64,000 nucleotides of DNA from Ciona intestinalis (taxonomy: Eukaryota > Chordata > Ascidiacea > Phlebobranchia > Cionidae). Below the pieces are notes generated by a model that did no database searches, was not told the origin of the DNA, and worked only from the letters and a program-made list of their open reading frames with translations. Of this stretch, positions 41,801 to 59,676 are shown in pieces (the stretch's first letter is position 1; every line of letters begins with the position of its first letter). The stretch spans positions 4,685,480-4,749,479 of the forward strand of contig NC_020168.2 in assembly GCF_000224145.3 (NCBI RefSeq), in the 5' to 3' direction. Both the position numbers and the translations under genes were made by a program.

Positions 41801-42062
41801 ATTCTTCACTAATACCCATTTATGAACATATTATTGTAAACTTAATTTTTTTTAAATTAAAAAATGCAAAAAAAATAGTAAAAAATATTTTAAAATAACA
41901 AAAAAAGAAGAACTCGGTTTACCGGTGATTATTGCTTAACTTGCAATGCTCCTTCACTTGAAAAGATTCCTCAGTTCTATCTAAACATGATGAGCAACCA
42001 ACATACAAGTGTATACCCCTTTTATCTAGATGAGATTTCAAACTATCCACATTTGTTTCCAT
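18169..42062 (-). CDS. HELZ2: HELZ2-like protein: zinc fingers, helicase, RNB exonuclease, helicase
   Basis: A single very long gene of about 57 exons and roughly 2,900 residues, similar to human HELZ2 in size and domain order. N-terminal Cys/His zinc fingers are followed by a UPF1-like (SF1) helicase core with Walker A at about residue 800, an RNase II/RNB domain with its DxxxxxDxDD site at about residue 1560, and a second UPF1-like core with Walker A at about residue 2440. In vertebrates HELZ2 is an interferon-induced RNA helicase and 3'-5' exoribonuclease and a nuclear-receptor coactivator; those roles are known of the family and not shown here. Start chosen at 42062 (METNVDSL), the first ATG after an AG acceptor at 42077; stop TAA at 18169 after VVTVNDLC. 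All but one junction were joined in frame; the one around 39300-39748 is unresolved. Exons are listed with the domain entries. Confidence 0.9.
23715..24310 (-). repeat. Two degraded SINE copies in HELZ2 introns
   Basis: About 23715-23875 and 24205-24310 keep pieces of the window's SINE: GTATGGCTGACAATTTTG, TTAAATGTTTTGCCCAA and, in the first copy, GAGGCAGACACGCTAAC near the tRNA-like head. Exon 23895-24071 lies between them. Both are old and in the sense orientation of HELZ2. Confidence 0.6.
26381..26698 (-). mobile_element. tRNA-derived SINE, most complete copy
   Basis: On the minus strand it begins with CGGCACCGTGGCAAAGTGG and TTAGCGTGCC (A-box-like), then GGGTTCAAGGCT (B-box-like), which together resemble a tRNA head. 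It continues through CCTTGGGCAAGACACTTAAC and GGTTGTCCAAATTATCAGCC to a tail with GGATAAAGTAAGCTACATTC. It cannot be a working tRNA because it lacks a proper acceptor stem and cloverleaf. It lies in a HELZ2 intron in the sense orientation. Similar to composite SINEs reported from Ciona (established literature; family name not verified). Confidence 0.8.
27764..27932 (-). mobile_element. SINE copy lacking the tRNA-like head
   Basis: Shares GTGGCTGATAATTTGGACAA, GTGACCACTGGGCTTTGG and ATACGCCCACAATGGTAGCA with the copy at 26381-26698, but stops before the head and lacks part of the tail-side half. HELZ2 intron, sense orientation. Confidence 0.7.
28772..28922 (-). mobile_element. SINE copy with internal deletion
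   Basis: Joins the tail-side end (GAATGTAACTTGCTTTATC) directly to the head-side end (GTAGCAGCGACAGGCCTTGA, GGAGGCGTGCACGCTAAC, GCCACAGTGCC). The middle is missing. HELZ2 intron, sense orientation. Confidence 0.75.
31245..31420 (-). mobile_element. SINE copy, head truncated
   Basis: Carries ACGTAACTTTCTTTATTC, TTACACCTCGTGCTTACGAG and GTTACTTTGTAGGTGATT, then GTGACCACTGGATTGAAGC, and ends before the tRNA-like head. HELZ2 intron, sense orientation. Confidence 0.65.
32285..32420 (+). mobile_element. Degraded SINE in the opposite orientation
   Basis: On the plus strand: CACAGTGGCAAACAAGTCTG, a B-box-like CAGGTTTGACCC and AATAAGACACCTAATG, resembling the head and core of the SINE family. It is antisense to HELZ2, unlike most copies in the gene. 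Confidence 0.5.
33660..33903 (-). mobile_element. Degraded SINE copy
   Basis: The right part (plus view) AGGACACGATGGTGGCAGAA, TTTGAACTTAAAAGTATCCT and CCAATCACTCTGCCACCATG corresponds to the core and tRNA-like head on the minus strand. Heavily diverged. HELZ2 intron, sense orientation. Confidence 0.55.
34224..34362 (-). mobile_element. Diverged tRNA-headed SINE
   Basis: On the minus strand: TGCCATAGCTCAGTGGTTAG (A-box-like), AGAGTTCCATGC in place of the B box, then CTTGAGCAAGACACTTAAAC and GCTCCAACCCTGTTGTCAC. The head differs enough from 26381-26698 to suggest a different subfamily. HELZ2 intron, sense orientation. Confidence 0.6.
36037..36110 (-). repeat. SINE tail-side fragment
   Basis: GTGACGGGCAGCGACAGTCG, TTATAACATGAGTGTTCTGT and TTCACACACCTTGTGCCC match the tail-side half of the SINE family only. 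Confidence 0.65.
37440..37512. repeat. Short tandem duplication in a HELZ2 intron
   Basis: The unit TTTAAAGTTTTTTTGGTATG plus GCTGACAA occurs twice in a row. The unit itself resembles a piece of the SINE (TATGGCTGACAATTTG). Confidence 0.7.
37872..38119 (-). mobile_element. SINE copy, nearly complete with one internal deletion
   Basis: Has ATGAATGTAACTTACTTTATC, GACAGTCGTTAAAACACGGG, TTGCCGTTAAGTGTCTTGCA, GAGCCTTGAACCCATTACC and GGCGCGCTAACTAACTGTGC. The stretch around GGCTGACAATTTGGACAA is missing. HELZ2 intron, sense orientation. Confidence 0.8.
38397..38563. mobile_element. Second MITE-like family, copy 1
   Basis: About 165 bp beginning GTGTAGCGATTTTTTTTCCA and containing TAACTGTAAGCGTGTTTTAA, ACTGTTGTTTTGTCGC, AAGTATTTCTAAATCTTCGC and TACCGTTATCG. 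A near copy is at 45784-45943. The short ends GTAGCG and CGCTAC are inverted repeats. No coding capacity. Confidence 0.7.
38944..39120 (-). mobile_element. SINE copy, head missing
   Basis: TTTATCCTTGCGTGGCCGGG, GACGGTCGTTATAACAAGAG, TTCATACACCTTGTGTCAGC and GTGACCACTGGGTGGGAGCC match the tail-side two thirds of the family. HELZ2 intron, sense orientation. Confidence 0.75.
39851..40142. repeat. Recent tandem duplication copying part of a HELZ2 exon
   Basis: A block of about 130 bp (39851-39980) is repeated at 40013-40142 with only a few differences. Between them is an extra copy of ATGAATAATTTGAGCGCAAC with its flank, so that motif occurs three times. The right copy holds 36 nt of exon 39748-39896 and its AG acceptor, but not the rest of the exon or the donor. 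Confidence 0.9.
40726..40903 (+). mobile_element. MITE-like element, copy D
   Basis: Starts TATAGTAAGATGGGGGGAGAT and ends CACCTTCTCCCAGGCTACTA. Interior GGTAGTAAACAAAGAACATT and TTGTTTAAAACACGATTAGG as in the other copies. It lies in a HELZ2 intron. Confidence 0.8.
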
Positions 42063-43353
42063 TGTTGTAGAAACCTCTAGGAAAACAGAAAAATAATTAT
42101 GAAAAATAATTTTATCAACAGATAAAACCAAATGGCTAAAAACTTGAAAAACAGATCTTTTTATGAACTACCCTAACAATTTCTCTCATTAATACATTAC
42201 AATCTTAAGAATAAAACAACACAATTTTCAAATAACAACTATTTATGGTAAAACTAAAAGCATTTCTTTTGAAACTACAGTTGGAAAAACGGCGACTAAC
42301 TTTAAAAAATGTCTTTGTGCCTCCAGACTTCCTCTTAAATAAAACCTAACTCTGGTTGTACGTGCTTATATGACTATGATATGACTTAACACAAAAGAAA
42401 CACGTCAGGGCGAGAATACAGTTTCGATCGTGGTGTAAGTTCACCCTTTGTGTATAATTGTACTTCCTCTTTTTTTCGTATTGTTCATTTGTTTATTGCG
42501 ATAGCAAACTTTCTACTTCTGGGATTCCCCAGCTCTGAGATCGTTTATTAATTTGGTCCATTGGTATCAAAAATCAATCGTCGATATTATTTTAGCGGTT
42601 TAATCAACTTTTTAAACTATCAGTGTTTGGTTCTAATTGTTAGTGTGTGTTTAAAATAGTACTTTATCATAGCTACAGATTGTTTATTATTATTGGCCTT
42701 GCGTTAAATTGATTCAAAGTGGCTTTACCCGAGAAAGGAAAAGATAGTGCTAAAATTGCTGCATTAATAAAACCTAACATTTAAAGACAAATTTATGAAA
42801 CAACGTATTTGTAATGAGTGTAAAATACTTCTTTGATATAACCTTTTCGATCTGACGTCAAAATAAAAGTTACACATACACAATTGAGACCATATATGTT
42901 GTAGAAACTCAACTTTACGTCGAAGAGCCTTTGTTACACGCTTCATCATAATGTTGTTTGTTGTGGTTCGATCACTTTAATGTTGTCGCTGTCGAGTCAA
43001 GCAGCTGGCTACGTAAAGAAAGAAAGAAAAAAAAACGAAAGAGCGGCGTATTGTGCAATTTATGTATAATATGCTTGATTCCGCTACATAAATGTGATTT
43101 ACTATATCGTTTTTTGCACTATAATACAATTTAAATATGAAGTGGCAGTTTCAGTAAAAAGTGTATTGTTTAGTGCACGTATTAATTAGAAAAAAGGCGC
43201 CTTTGCTGTCGTGTTGTTAAAACGTCTACTTGATAGTTTTTCCTCTAAATTTCACGTGTTTTATAATTGTGCAGATTCATGATGGACACTGCCTAGTAGT
43301 TTTGTAATTACCCCGATTTACATCAGCAAGTTGTATTTAAATTGTAGATAATT
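42063..43353. other. Head-to-head intergenic region HELZ2 / PPP1R16
   Basis: About 1.3 kb between the HELZ2 start codon (minus) and the PPP1R16 start codon (plus). An AG acceptor for HELZ2 lies at 42077-42078, so a 5' non-coding exon or a trans-spliced leader site is likely. A purine run AAGAAAGAAAGAAAAAAAAA lies at about 43017-43036. No other gene recognised; it probably holds both promoters. Confidence 0.6.
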
Positions 43354-52092
<8,739 letters not shown>

Positions 52093-53162
52093 CATATTTT
52101 ATTTTCGTAATCCGGATTGCTTTATAGAGTTTATCGCTTATTTCTTTCGTTATACGTTGTACTCTACCAAATGTTCCGTTTTCTGCCGTAATGTGCTCAC
52201 AATGCAAGAATGCGACGAACAATCCGTTTCAGTGACGTCACAGTCCGCATTTTGTTGAAACAATCCTCTCCAGTTATTGATTGCTTCGTTAAAATACGGT
52301 AAAAATCCGGCGTTTGTAAGACCTTGTACGAAAACCTTCTGGAAACTGTGATGTTATTCAAATTCTAAGTAATCGATTTTGCTTATTTTGCTGCACGGCA
52401 AGCAACTCGTTGCTACGCTTGCAGAAAGGTGTGCATCCCTATTTATTATACGACACTGTATTTGATCACAGAGTGTATACTCGGATCGCATGTTTATTGA
52501 TTGTGACATTGATTTGCTGAACTGCACTTATTGCTTGTCACTGAGATATGACACCCCACACGAATATCCACTTTGCTTCACACGCCGGCTATTACCGCTG
52601 CTACACCGGACTATATCACTACCATGGCTTCAAGAACCGTGTTTACCGCTGGGACCTTGTAACGAACATAACTTCATATACACGGTATAAATCCCAAGGT
52701 CACAAGCCTTATAGCAAACGTGCAATAAACCTTCGTACTTCAATCTATCCCACAAAGTGGTAGCATCATATTCCCGCTTAGTATTTTTCTCTTCCAAATT
52801 TAAAATGTCGTAACGCTTTGTTTGACAGCTATACCCGATCTCCGAATTGAAAACTGGCCAACCATACGTGTGAAATTGCGTTTTATAACTCAGTACAAGC
52901 GGTCCAAATATCTTGTCCAACTGTGAATAATGGTGTTACAATTTCTACCCCACTATATGTAGCATCTGTTTCATTCGCTTTGGTTTTGTAGCTAATCGTG
53001 CAATCCGTACCCGACAATTCTATCAAATGTTTTTCTTGTTTTTTTTCGTGACCTTTTAAGTCCTCACCAAATATATAAGAAGCATTTGTTAGTTGAATTA
53101 ATTTTCCACAATCATTTGCAGTGCAATGCTGGCTATGATTGGCTCGTGTTGTTTCATTATCT

Positions 53163-53168
53163 AATAAA
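53163..53168 (+). terminator. Candidate polyadenylation signal of PPP1R16
   Basis: AATAAA followed by a T/G-rich stretch (GTAGAGTGTTTCCTATGTAT). An alternative AATAAA is at 52724-52729. Which one is used cannot be told from sequence. Confidence 0.4.
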
Positions 53169-53278
53169 GTAGAGTGTTTCCTATGTATTTATTGCCGTGT
53201 CGGTAAGATGTTATAGACCAACAGTTTATCAACTGTTAGCCTACAAGGTACTACTCATCTGTTACATACACTATATTA

Positions 53279-53412
53279 AATATAGGTCCGTGGGGTAAGA
53301 TTGAACACATTTAGTTTTATAATTCTTCGATTGTTCTTTGTTTACTACTAAATTAGACGATAAAATAAAACAGAACAAAAATGTGTCCCATCTTTCCCAA
53401 CCCTACTATATA
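53279..53412 (-). mobile_element. MITE-like element, copy E (internally deleted)
   Basis: Minus-strand start TATATAGTAGGGTTGGGAAA and end CTTACCCCACGGACCTATA. About 134 bp instead of about 185; the region with CATGACTCCCATAGACC is missing. Confidence 0.75.
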
Positions 53413-53933
53413 TTTTGTTCCTGAGGATATTTTTTGTTTTTCAGAAACAAATATGGTTTGTTTGTTACAAATATTTGTGTTTGTCACGAACAAGCTGTTT
53501 TACCTAATTCGAAATATTCAGTAAATAACTAATACCCCCCTTTAAATTAAAAATAAATTAATCCGAATTTCGGACAAAACTCTTTGGGCAGCACTGAACG
53601 CCACGCAATATGTTTAGATCCTATAAGACTAAATTAGAGCGAAATACGTCTTAAAGACAGATAGAAAACCTAATTTTCAGTTTAAGTATAAACTGTTATT
53701 ATAAAACGCATAACGATGCTTGGTTGGTTTTAAAATACACTAACGATAACTTTTCGCAAAAGATAAATCTAGTTAAACGGCTGATGAAAATTTTAAACCA
53801 ACTATAACGGATGCGTTGTAGGTTGTCTGAAGATTTTGACTTCGAGAAAACACGCTGTCCTTTTCTCTACCCAGGCAACGGTTTGCAGTTTAATTGAATT
53901 AGTTTTCTCTGTGGTAACTTTAATTTAACCAAA

Positions 53934-55572
53934 ATGGGTTTCGGAAATTTAAAAACTGATGCAGGTCTCACTGCCCTTAATAATTATTTGGCCGATAAAA
54001 GCTACATTGAAGGGTAAGTATATAGAGTCATACCGTTTTAATGCCTAACTTGATTTCGTAATTACCCAAAACGAAAATTCGAAGAGTATTGCGCCGTTGC
54101 GTGTACTAATGCACAATATGAATACCTAAGTAACAAAGGAAATGAAAAAGTCGAACATTAATGCCTCATAGCTGTATTTACCCCAGTGAATCTTCAAACC
54201 GAGTTTTTATTCTTCCAGGTATGTTCCATCCCAAGTTGACGTGGTCGTCTTCGCGGCCATTTCCGCAGCACCAGCATCCAAATTCTGCCATGCGTTGAGA
54301 TGGTACAACCACATGAAATCCTATCAATGCAAATTTGCCAGGTTGGTTGTTTGTAAATTTTACTTTGATAATCCATGTTCATGTATAAAATAAAAGAGTA
54401 AAAATTCACCTATTTGTACTAGGATAACCCCTGTCCTATAACCTCTAAATTGATTTTTTGATCTTCTTTTTACCATGAAGTAGTACTGAAAACTAAAAGT
54501 ACCAATGTGGCATGACATTTTTTAAAATCCAACTGATTTGTCTTTTATTTCTTTCAGTCTCCCTGGTGTTAAGAAAGCCCTTGAACAATGCGGACCATCA
54601 GCTGTCACAAACGGAACAGCAGCTGCAGAAAGTGACGAAGACTCCGATGATGATGTTGATCTCTTCGGATCAGATGAAGAAGAGGAAAGTGAAGCAGATA
54701 AGAAGATCAGAGAAGACCGACTTGCTGCGTATGCCGCGAAAAAGAGCAAAAGTTAGTCGAAAATGTGAACTTTGAAGTGTGTTATGCTTTGCATATTTTT
54801 TATCAAATTATACTTGTGCTACTGGCCGAGAGTTTTAGTACAAGCAGCGGGGCAGCCAGACGGGGTGTTGGGGTTCGTGAATTCCCTTTTTAAAAAAATA
54901 CAAAAGAATTTTTTTTAAGAACTTTCTCATATTTTTTTTTCTGGATACACTACTGAGTAGAAGTATGCCATTTCATACACTTAGTGCCCGCTCACATTAT
55001 ACCATGTGTGTAAGTTGTATCTTAAAGTGTTTAACTGTTCCTTGGCAGCTTTTTTGTAAACCGTGTTTTATTTTAGAGCCAGCTCTGATTGCGAAGTCCA
55101 ACATTATCCTGGATGTTAAACCGTGGGGAGACGACACCGACATGGCAGCAGTTGAAAAATGTGTTCGGGATATTGAAGCTGATGGCTTACTTTGGGGAGC
55201 ATGTAAGAAATCTTATTGTTTTTCCCGAAATTTTGTGTTTTTTTGTAAAGTAAGATTATGTGTGCTAACACTTGTAGTATATTGATTGTAAAGTTCACAC
55301 TTCTGTTTTTTCTTTGTTTAAAAAATTTTATAATTGCTTTTCGTTCCAGCTAAATTGGTTGCCATTGGATACGGAATCAAGAAGTTACAAATTTCCTGTG
55401 TTGTGGAAGACGATAAGGTATGAATACCCAATGTTTGCCTTTAAATAAAAATCTTTGTATAAAATGCTCTTTGTTTTCGATACAGATCTCCACTGATTTT
55501 CTTGATGAAGAAATCACGAAAAACGAAGATTTAGTTCAATCTGTTGACATTGCCGCCTTTAACAAAGTTTAG
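53934..55572 (+). CDS. EEF1B2: Elongation factor 1-beta (eEF1B-beta)
   Basis: Guanine-nucleotide exchange subunit that reloads eEF1A with GTP during translation elongation. Six exons: 53934-54013, 54219-54341, 54558-54751, 55077-55202, 55350-55417, 55486-55572; 678 nt, 225 aa, the usual length. The N-terminal GST-like region (about residues 1-70) starts [20 protein letters not shown] and includes [11 protein letters not shown]. An acidic hinge follows at about 95-115 ([18 protein letters not shown]), then the catalytic EF1-GEF domain ([31 protein letters not shown]) ending [10 protein letters not shown]. Start chosen by homology, with AACCAAAATGG context. A pyrimidine run (TCCTTTTCTCTACCC) about 65 nt upstream may be a 5' TOP start, as expected for a translation factor. 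Confidence 0.97.
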
Positions 55573-55587
55573 ATTTGTTATAGATTC

Positions 55588-55593
55588 AATAAA
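55588..55593 (+). terminator. Polyadenylation signal of eEF1B-beta
   Basis: AATAAA 16 nt after the stop codon, followed by a TG-rich stretch (TATGTTGTGTGC). The very short 3' UTR is typical of a highly expressed gene. Confidence 0.75.
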
Positions 55594-55674
55594 AATCATG
55601 TTCCATAAATTACTATGTTGTGTGCATAGGAGTTCATGCTAAACGAGTACTCGATTCTTGATGATATAGTATTG

Positions 55675-56095
55675 TCGACCACAAAGTTGCATACGTGGTA
55701 ACTGGTAGGCAGCAACGAGGTGTACGAAACAGAACGTCCCTATTATAACGACTGTCGTTTTCCCGCCTCGCGAGGATAAAGTAAGTTGCATTCGTTTAAT
55801 GTAGTAACACGCAAATGCAGAACCGTCATTTATTAGTGCACGAGTGGTAAACTTGAAGTGACATAGACCAATCCGATTGTGGTCGTGTGTGCCATTGAGC
55901 AAGACAGAAACTTCTCAAACTAAGTGATCCAATACAGTGGTTAACCCGGTCACACAGAAAATGCTCATCTCCAATAAGATACAAACGTGGTAACGCAGAA
56001 GCGGGCATAAGGTGTATATTAAACAGACACCGGTGTTATGACGACTCATTTTCCCTCGGCACGCGAAGATAAATAAGTTACGTTTGTTCAAACAT
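55675..56095 (+). repeat. Two SINE tail-side fragments in the same orientation
   Basis: About 55675-55800 and 55985-56095. Read on the minus strand each carries the TTACTTTATCCTCGCG or equivalent end, then GACAGTCGTTATAA-like and TTCTGTTTCGTACACCT-like sequence. The orientation is opposite to the HELZ2 copies. Only this half is present in both, as at 1120-1205. Confidence 0.6.
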
Positions 56096-56859
56096 AAGAA
56101 CTTTGTAATGCCGCAAAAACAAAATGAAGACACGGGATCAAATAGTGCTGAGTAAATATAAGATGTACCTTGCATGACACGGTAAGTTGCGCTAATGCTG
56201 TCAAACGATTTATAAATTGTTTGAATCAGCGTGATAATTATTTGATAAATATTTGTATGTTCCGACATTTTTTGTTAAAAGCCATGTCAGTTATCTCTGG
56301 TAAAAACTGAGCCGATCTAAATGTACGGGCTGATCAGAATGTACGTTGTTGCTATACACAACATTGTTCTTAGCGTATTTAAACATACGTTGCCAAATTA
56401 ATGTTAGACCTATTGTACACCAAACCGCACTTAACTATTTTTATCTTCAATATCATATGTCAAAGTCAATTTCCGAAAATAGAAATCAAAATTATTTAGG
56501 CGTGGTCAACCAAATATCCTTGCCAGTTTGTTTGTCCAAGTGATTGGTGGCCGTTACATGTGACGTCACACTATCGACCTAAACACGACAACGGAGGTTT
56601 TTACGATTGTTGTCCGAGAGGATTTTTGTTTGCCAATTTTGTGGATAATGCCAAAGGGATGATAACATATGTTAACATGCTCAATGCCTGATTATTACAC
56701 TCTACTTGAGCGAATTACTCGCCCAGTAGTAGGATTCACCGACGAGAAGTTTTGTAATTTAAAAAACTTTTCGACCATTTTGACTACTTGATTGATTTCT
56801 GTATTTTAGAAATTTAGTTTCAAAAATTCGCATCTTGTTTGTTACACTCAAACGGAAGA

Positions 56860-56909
56860 ATGAAAACGCTTCAGTCAATCAAGGGAAAAGATAGGGACAA
56901 GAGGGACAG
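56860..56909 (+). CDS. Isolated candidate first coding exon (MKTLQSIKG)
   Basis: ATG followed by 16 codons rich in K, R and D (MKTLQSIKGKDRDKRD) and a consensus donor CAG|GTAAAA in phase 2. No homologous second exon was found before the kinesin. It would splice in frame onto the shared kinesin exon at 63627 but could equally belong to an unrecognised gene or be chance. Function unknown. Confidence 0.3.
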
Positions 56910-57204
56910 GTAAAACTCTTCGGTTAACTTCGTGTTATATATTTTTTATATATCTGTTTGTATTTGTTTTATGTGTGTACCCAATGTTGACTGTACAGTG
57001 CGCAGTAAACCCGTAACTAATGTGCCAATACACACCGTAACGCAACAGTTTACGGAAATTTCTATTGTTATTCGTCGTATTTATCGGTAATCGTAAAGAA
57101 TTTATATAGTTATGCTAAAAAAATGGACTGCTATTCCGATAAAATTTTGTTTTGAAGATAACGGGAATCCAAATGAGAAAAACATTGTCTTCTTTCTTAT
57201 ATTG

Positions 57205-57410
57205 TATAGTAGGCTGGGGTAAGATGGTTACTATTTCATTCTCCTTTTTTTCGTTTAGTATTAAATAAAGAATATTTACATATTCATACAACTGTATAGC
57301 ATCAATCATCACGACTTTAAAAGAGCGTGATTACCTATTAGAAAAAGACCAGAAAATATGACATGTTTTGTGTCAACGGTATCATCCATATCTTACCCCA
57401 AGGTATTATA
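57205..57410 (+). mobile_element. MITE-like element, copy F (diverged)
   Basis: Starts TGTATAGTAGGCTGGGGTAAG and ends CATATCTTACCCCAAGGTAT. The interior keeps only scraps of the family (TTTAGTATTAAATAAAGAAT, ATCACGACTTT). Confidence 0.6.
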
Positions 57411-57450
57411 GAATACTTTTAACATTGTTTTCATCTAAGCTTATTGTGAA

Positions 57451-57617
57451 CAGTAAGGTGGGGAGTATGGAACACCCTTTTATTTTATTTTATTTTCTCG
57501 CCATATTTGGTAGTGAACAAAGAACACTCAATGAATTATATAAAATCGTATCCTCACGACTCCTATAGGCTTTGGATATTATGTGCTAAAGGTGTGCCGT
57601 CTTTTCCCACCCTATAT
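57451..57617 (+). mobile_element. MITE-like element, copy G
   Basis: Starts CAGTAAGGTGGGGAGTATGG and ends GTGCCGTCTTTTCCCACCCT. Interior TGGTAGTGAACAAAGAACAC and CCTCACGACTCCTATAGGC. Only about 40 bp from copy F. Confidence 0.75.
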
Positions 57618-57879
57618 TCCAGGACCCCGGTTGCTTTAGTGTTTCATATTAATCCACAGATACGAATATTAGGCATACACCTTTTATAGGCTCGCAGCTT
57701 ATGCATAACTATGCTCCACCACATACTGGTGTAACTATATTCATAACGAAAGGTGCATGTCGTATATGCTGTATCATGCGATATGCATTCTGGTGTATCA
57801 TACGATACGTATTACAGTACTGTGGCATCTGATAGAAAATATTCGACCTAAGTATACACAAGGATTACCGAGTTTCTTT

Positions 57880-58045
57880 ATATGTGGCTAATATTTAGGA
57901 CAACATATATACAGAACTCTTTAAGGACAACTGTATTATAGCAACTGTCGTCAAATGTCTTTCCAAAAGGCATATACGCTCACAATGGCAGCAATGACGA
58001 GCCTCGAACTCGCATAGGGAGACGCTTTAACAACTGTATCATATC
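57880..58045 (-). mobile_element. Degraded SINE copy
   Basis: GTGGCTAATATTTAGGACAA, ATACGCTCACAATGGCAGCA and ATGACGAGCCTCGAACTCGC match the core and tRNA-like head of the family on the minus strand. Confidence 0.65.
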
Positions 58046-59491
58046 AATTTATAACATTAGTATAGTATAACAGACTATCGCTATTAATTGGGTACGAATT
58101 AGTATCTTCTTCAAATTTTATGGTTAAAAATTCAAACCGTTGTCTACGTAACTAGTATTTCTATAGTAGTGTATACTGAAGAAATATTATCGCTGAGTAT
58201 CAACGCTGTGTCAGTTAACACATTTAATTGGTTTTGTAAAATACAACTATCAAAATAAGCTGTAGGCTACATAACATTGGAGGATAATATGTTGCAGTAA
58301 TAGTATAATAGAGCTGGTAAACTAACAGAAACAGCGATGATATATAGTTGACTTACTGTCTGGTTTTAAATCGTTCCGTGTCACAACTTGTAAGTCGCCG
58401 GCGACACATTGAAATGGTGAAATATACGTTCGCTAGTTGGCGGTAGTAGACAACCGTTCCTATACCACGTAATGGCGCAGTTGAGTTGCAGAGTTGACCG
58501 TTACATCTGAAATAAACAGAACATTGATTAGTGTGGACAAAATGATTTTGAGTGTCGATGAAAATTTTGATAAGGTTAATTGACAAAACTCGAACGTCTT
58601 TAAATGTGCTTATATAATTTTAATGCAAAGTCATACCCGGAATTTATACAATTAAAAAAAGTATTTTGGGGTGGTCGTTGGTTTAAACGACCGCATTACA
58701 ACAGGGTTTTTAAAAACGTATATGGGTTAAAATAATATCGGGCGTGGCCGTTTTGTGATTGAACAGCTGGTGGCGTTAACTTTAAAAAGTATTGTAGTTT
58801 TTTAGAATAATGTTTACATGTTTATGAAACTGACTTTGTACAAGTGATATTATGCAAGCAAACACTATCTAAAGTTTTTTGATCATTTGACTTTCCATAT
58901 AGTTTGTTAAGTTACACTGCAAATGCAGTTTGCAAGAGCGCGCAAAATCCGTATTACATTACAACAATTTCTTCTTTTAAAACGCGCGAAACCGCGTTAA
59001 CTGAATATCGAATGCAGCAGATTGGTTTTAACTTTATTTTTGATTGGCATCGTTCTTTTGCTGGATCGAAATACCTTTTTTCTGCAGCTGTGCGAAATAC
59101 GTGCAAGTATGCGCGTGAAATTAAGTTTTTTATTTAAACGACCGTTTCTTTCATTGGCATAGCAATGTCATTGTCCTCGTTGTGGCACGGCCAATGACGC
59201 AAATGGTTGTGTTTACAGACAGTTTTATATTGATTGAAGGTCCTTAGTTCCTAGCATGCGATAAAGGTAGATACGCCTGATGACCACACCGCGTTACCTG
59301 AACAAACATATAGCATGTCATTACACAAGTTTGTCGCCGATGAAAGTTTGCTTTGTCGCCCAATTTAAGAGTTCGTCTCCCGGGTTCGTGCAGCGATTTT
59401 TCCATACGATTTTTCTGGAATTTGTCGCAACTTCTTTACCTAATTTTTACAAATGCTATTTCAGTTTGTTTATGTGTAAAATATAAATACA

Positions 59492-59676
59492 ATACTGTGG
59501 GGTAAAATGGGACGTTTAGCACATAATATCCTGATCGTGTTTTAAACAATTAACCACGCCTATGAAAGTCGTAAGGAAACGGTTTAAAAAATCCATGAAT
59601 GCATTTTGTTTATTACCAAATGGGACAAGAAAATAGAATAAAGGTGTCTCATCTTCCTACACCCTTACTATATATA
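59492..59676 (-). mobile_element. MITE-like element, copy H
   Basis: Plus-strand view: CTGTGGGGTAAAATGGGACG, TTTAGCACATAATATCCTGA, TCGTGTTTTAAACAATTAAC and at the right end CTCATCTTCCTACACCCTTA. The interior is the reverse complement of copies A-D. Confidence 0.75.

Larger units (their letters stand above)
36465..42076 (-). other. HELZ2 N-terminal zinc-finger region (exons)
   Basis: Exons 41923-42076, 41458-41545, 41111-41216, 40446-40604, 39748-39896, 39171-39300, 38602-38782, 37255-37344, 36848-36929, 36465-36591. Metal-ligand patterns seen: CSSC followed by HC in the first exon, CGSCYELKP, CSWC followed by CPNKFNH, a CCCH finger CSRGVSCTFAHGEAE, a C2H2-like CSLCSENFADGQLFSTHC, and a second CCCH finger ending CRDNTCNLAHKEEE. 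This is the HELZ/HELZ2 type of zinc-finger cluster, likely for RNA or protein binding. The junction between exons 39748-39896 (phase 2 out) and 39171-39300 (phase 0 in) does not fit. A candidate 48-nt exon at 39563-39610 has good splice sites but the wrong incoming phase. Confidence 0.8.
52093..53933. other. PPP1R16 3' UTR and intergenic DNA up to eEF1B-beta
   Basis: Follows the PPP1R16 stop. Holds two AATAAA signals (52724-52729, 53163-53168), one MITE copy (53279-53412) and the eEF1B-beta promoter. No gene recognised. Confidence 0.6.

Noticed and set aside
54522..54749. Minus-strand Ser-rich open frame
   Set aside because: It is the antisense shadow of the acidic exon of eEF1B-beta.
58366..58508. 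Minus-strand exon flanked by TTTCAG and GTAAGT
   Set aside because: Open in one frame, but no similarity recognised and no partner exon in matching phase could be found.
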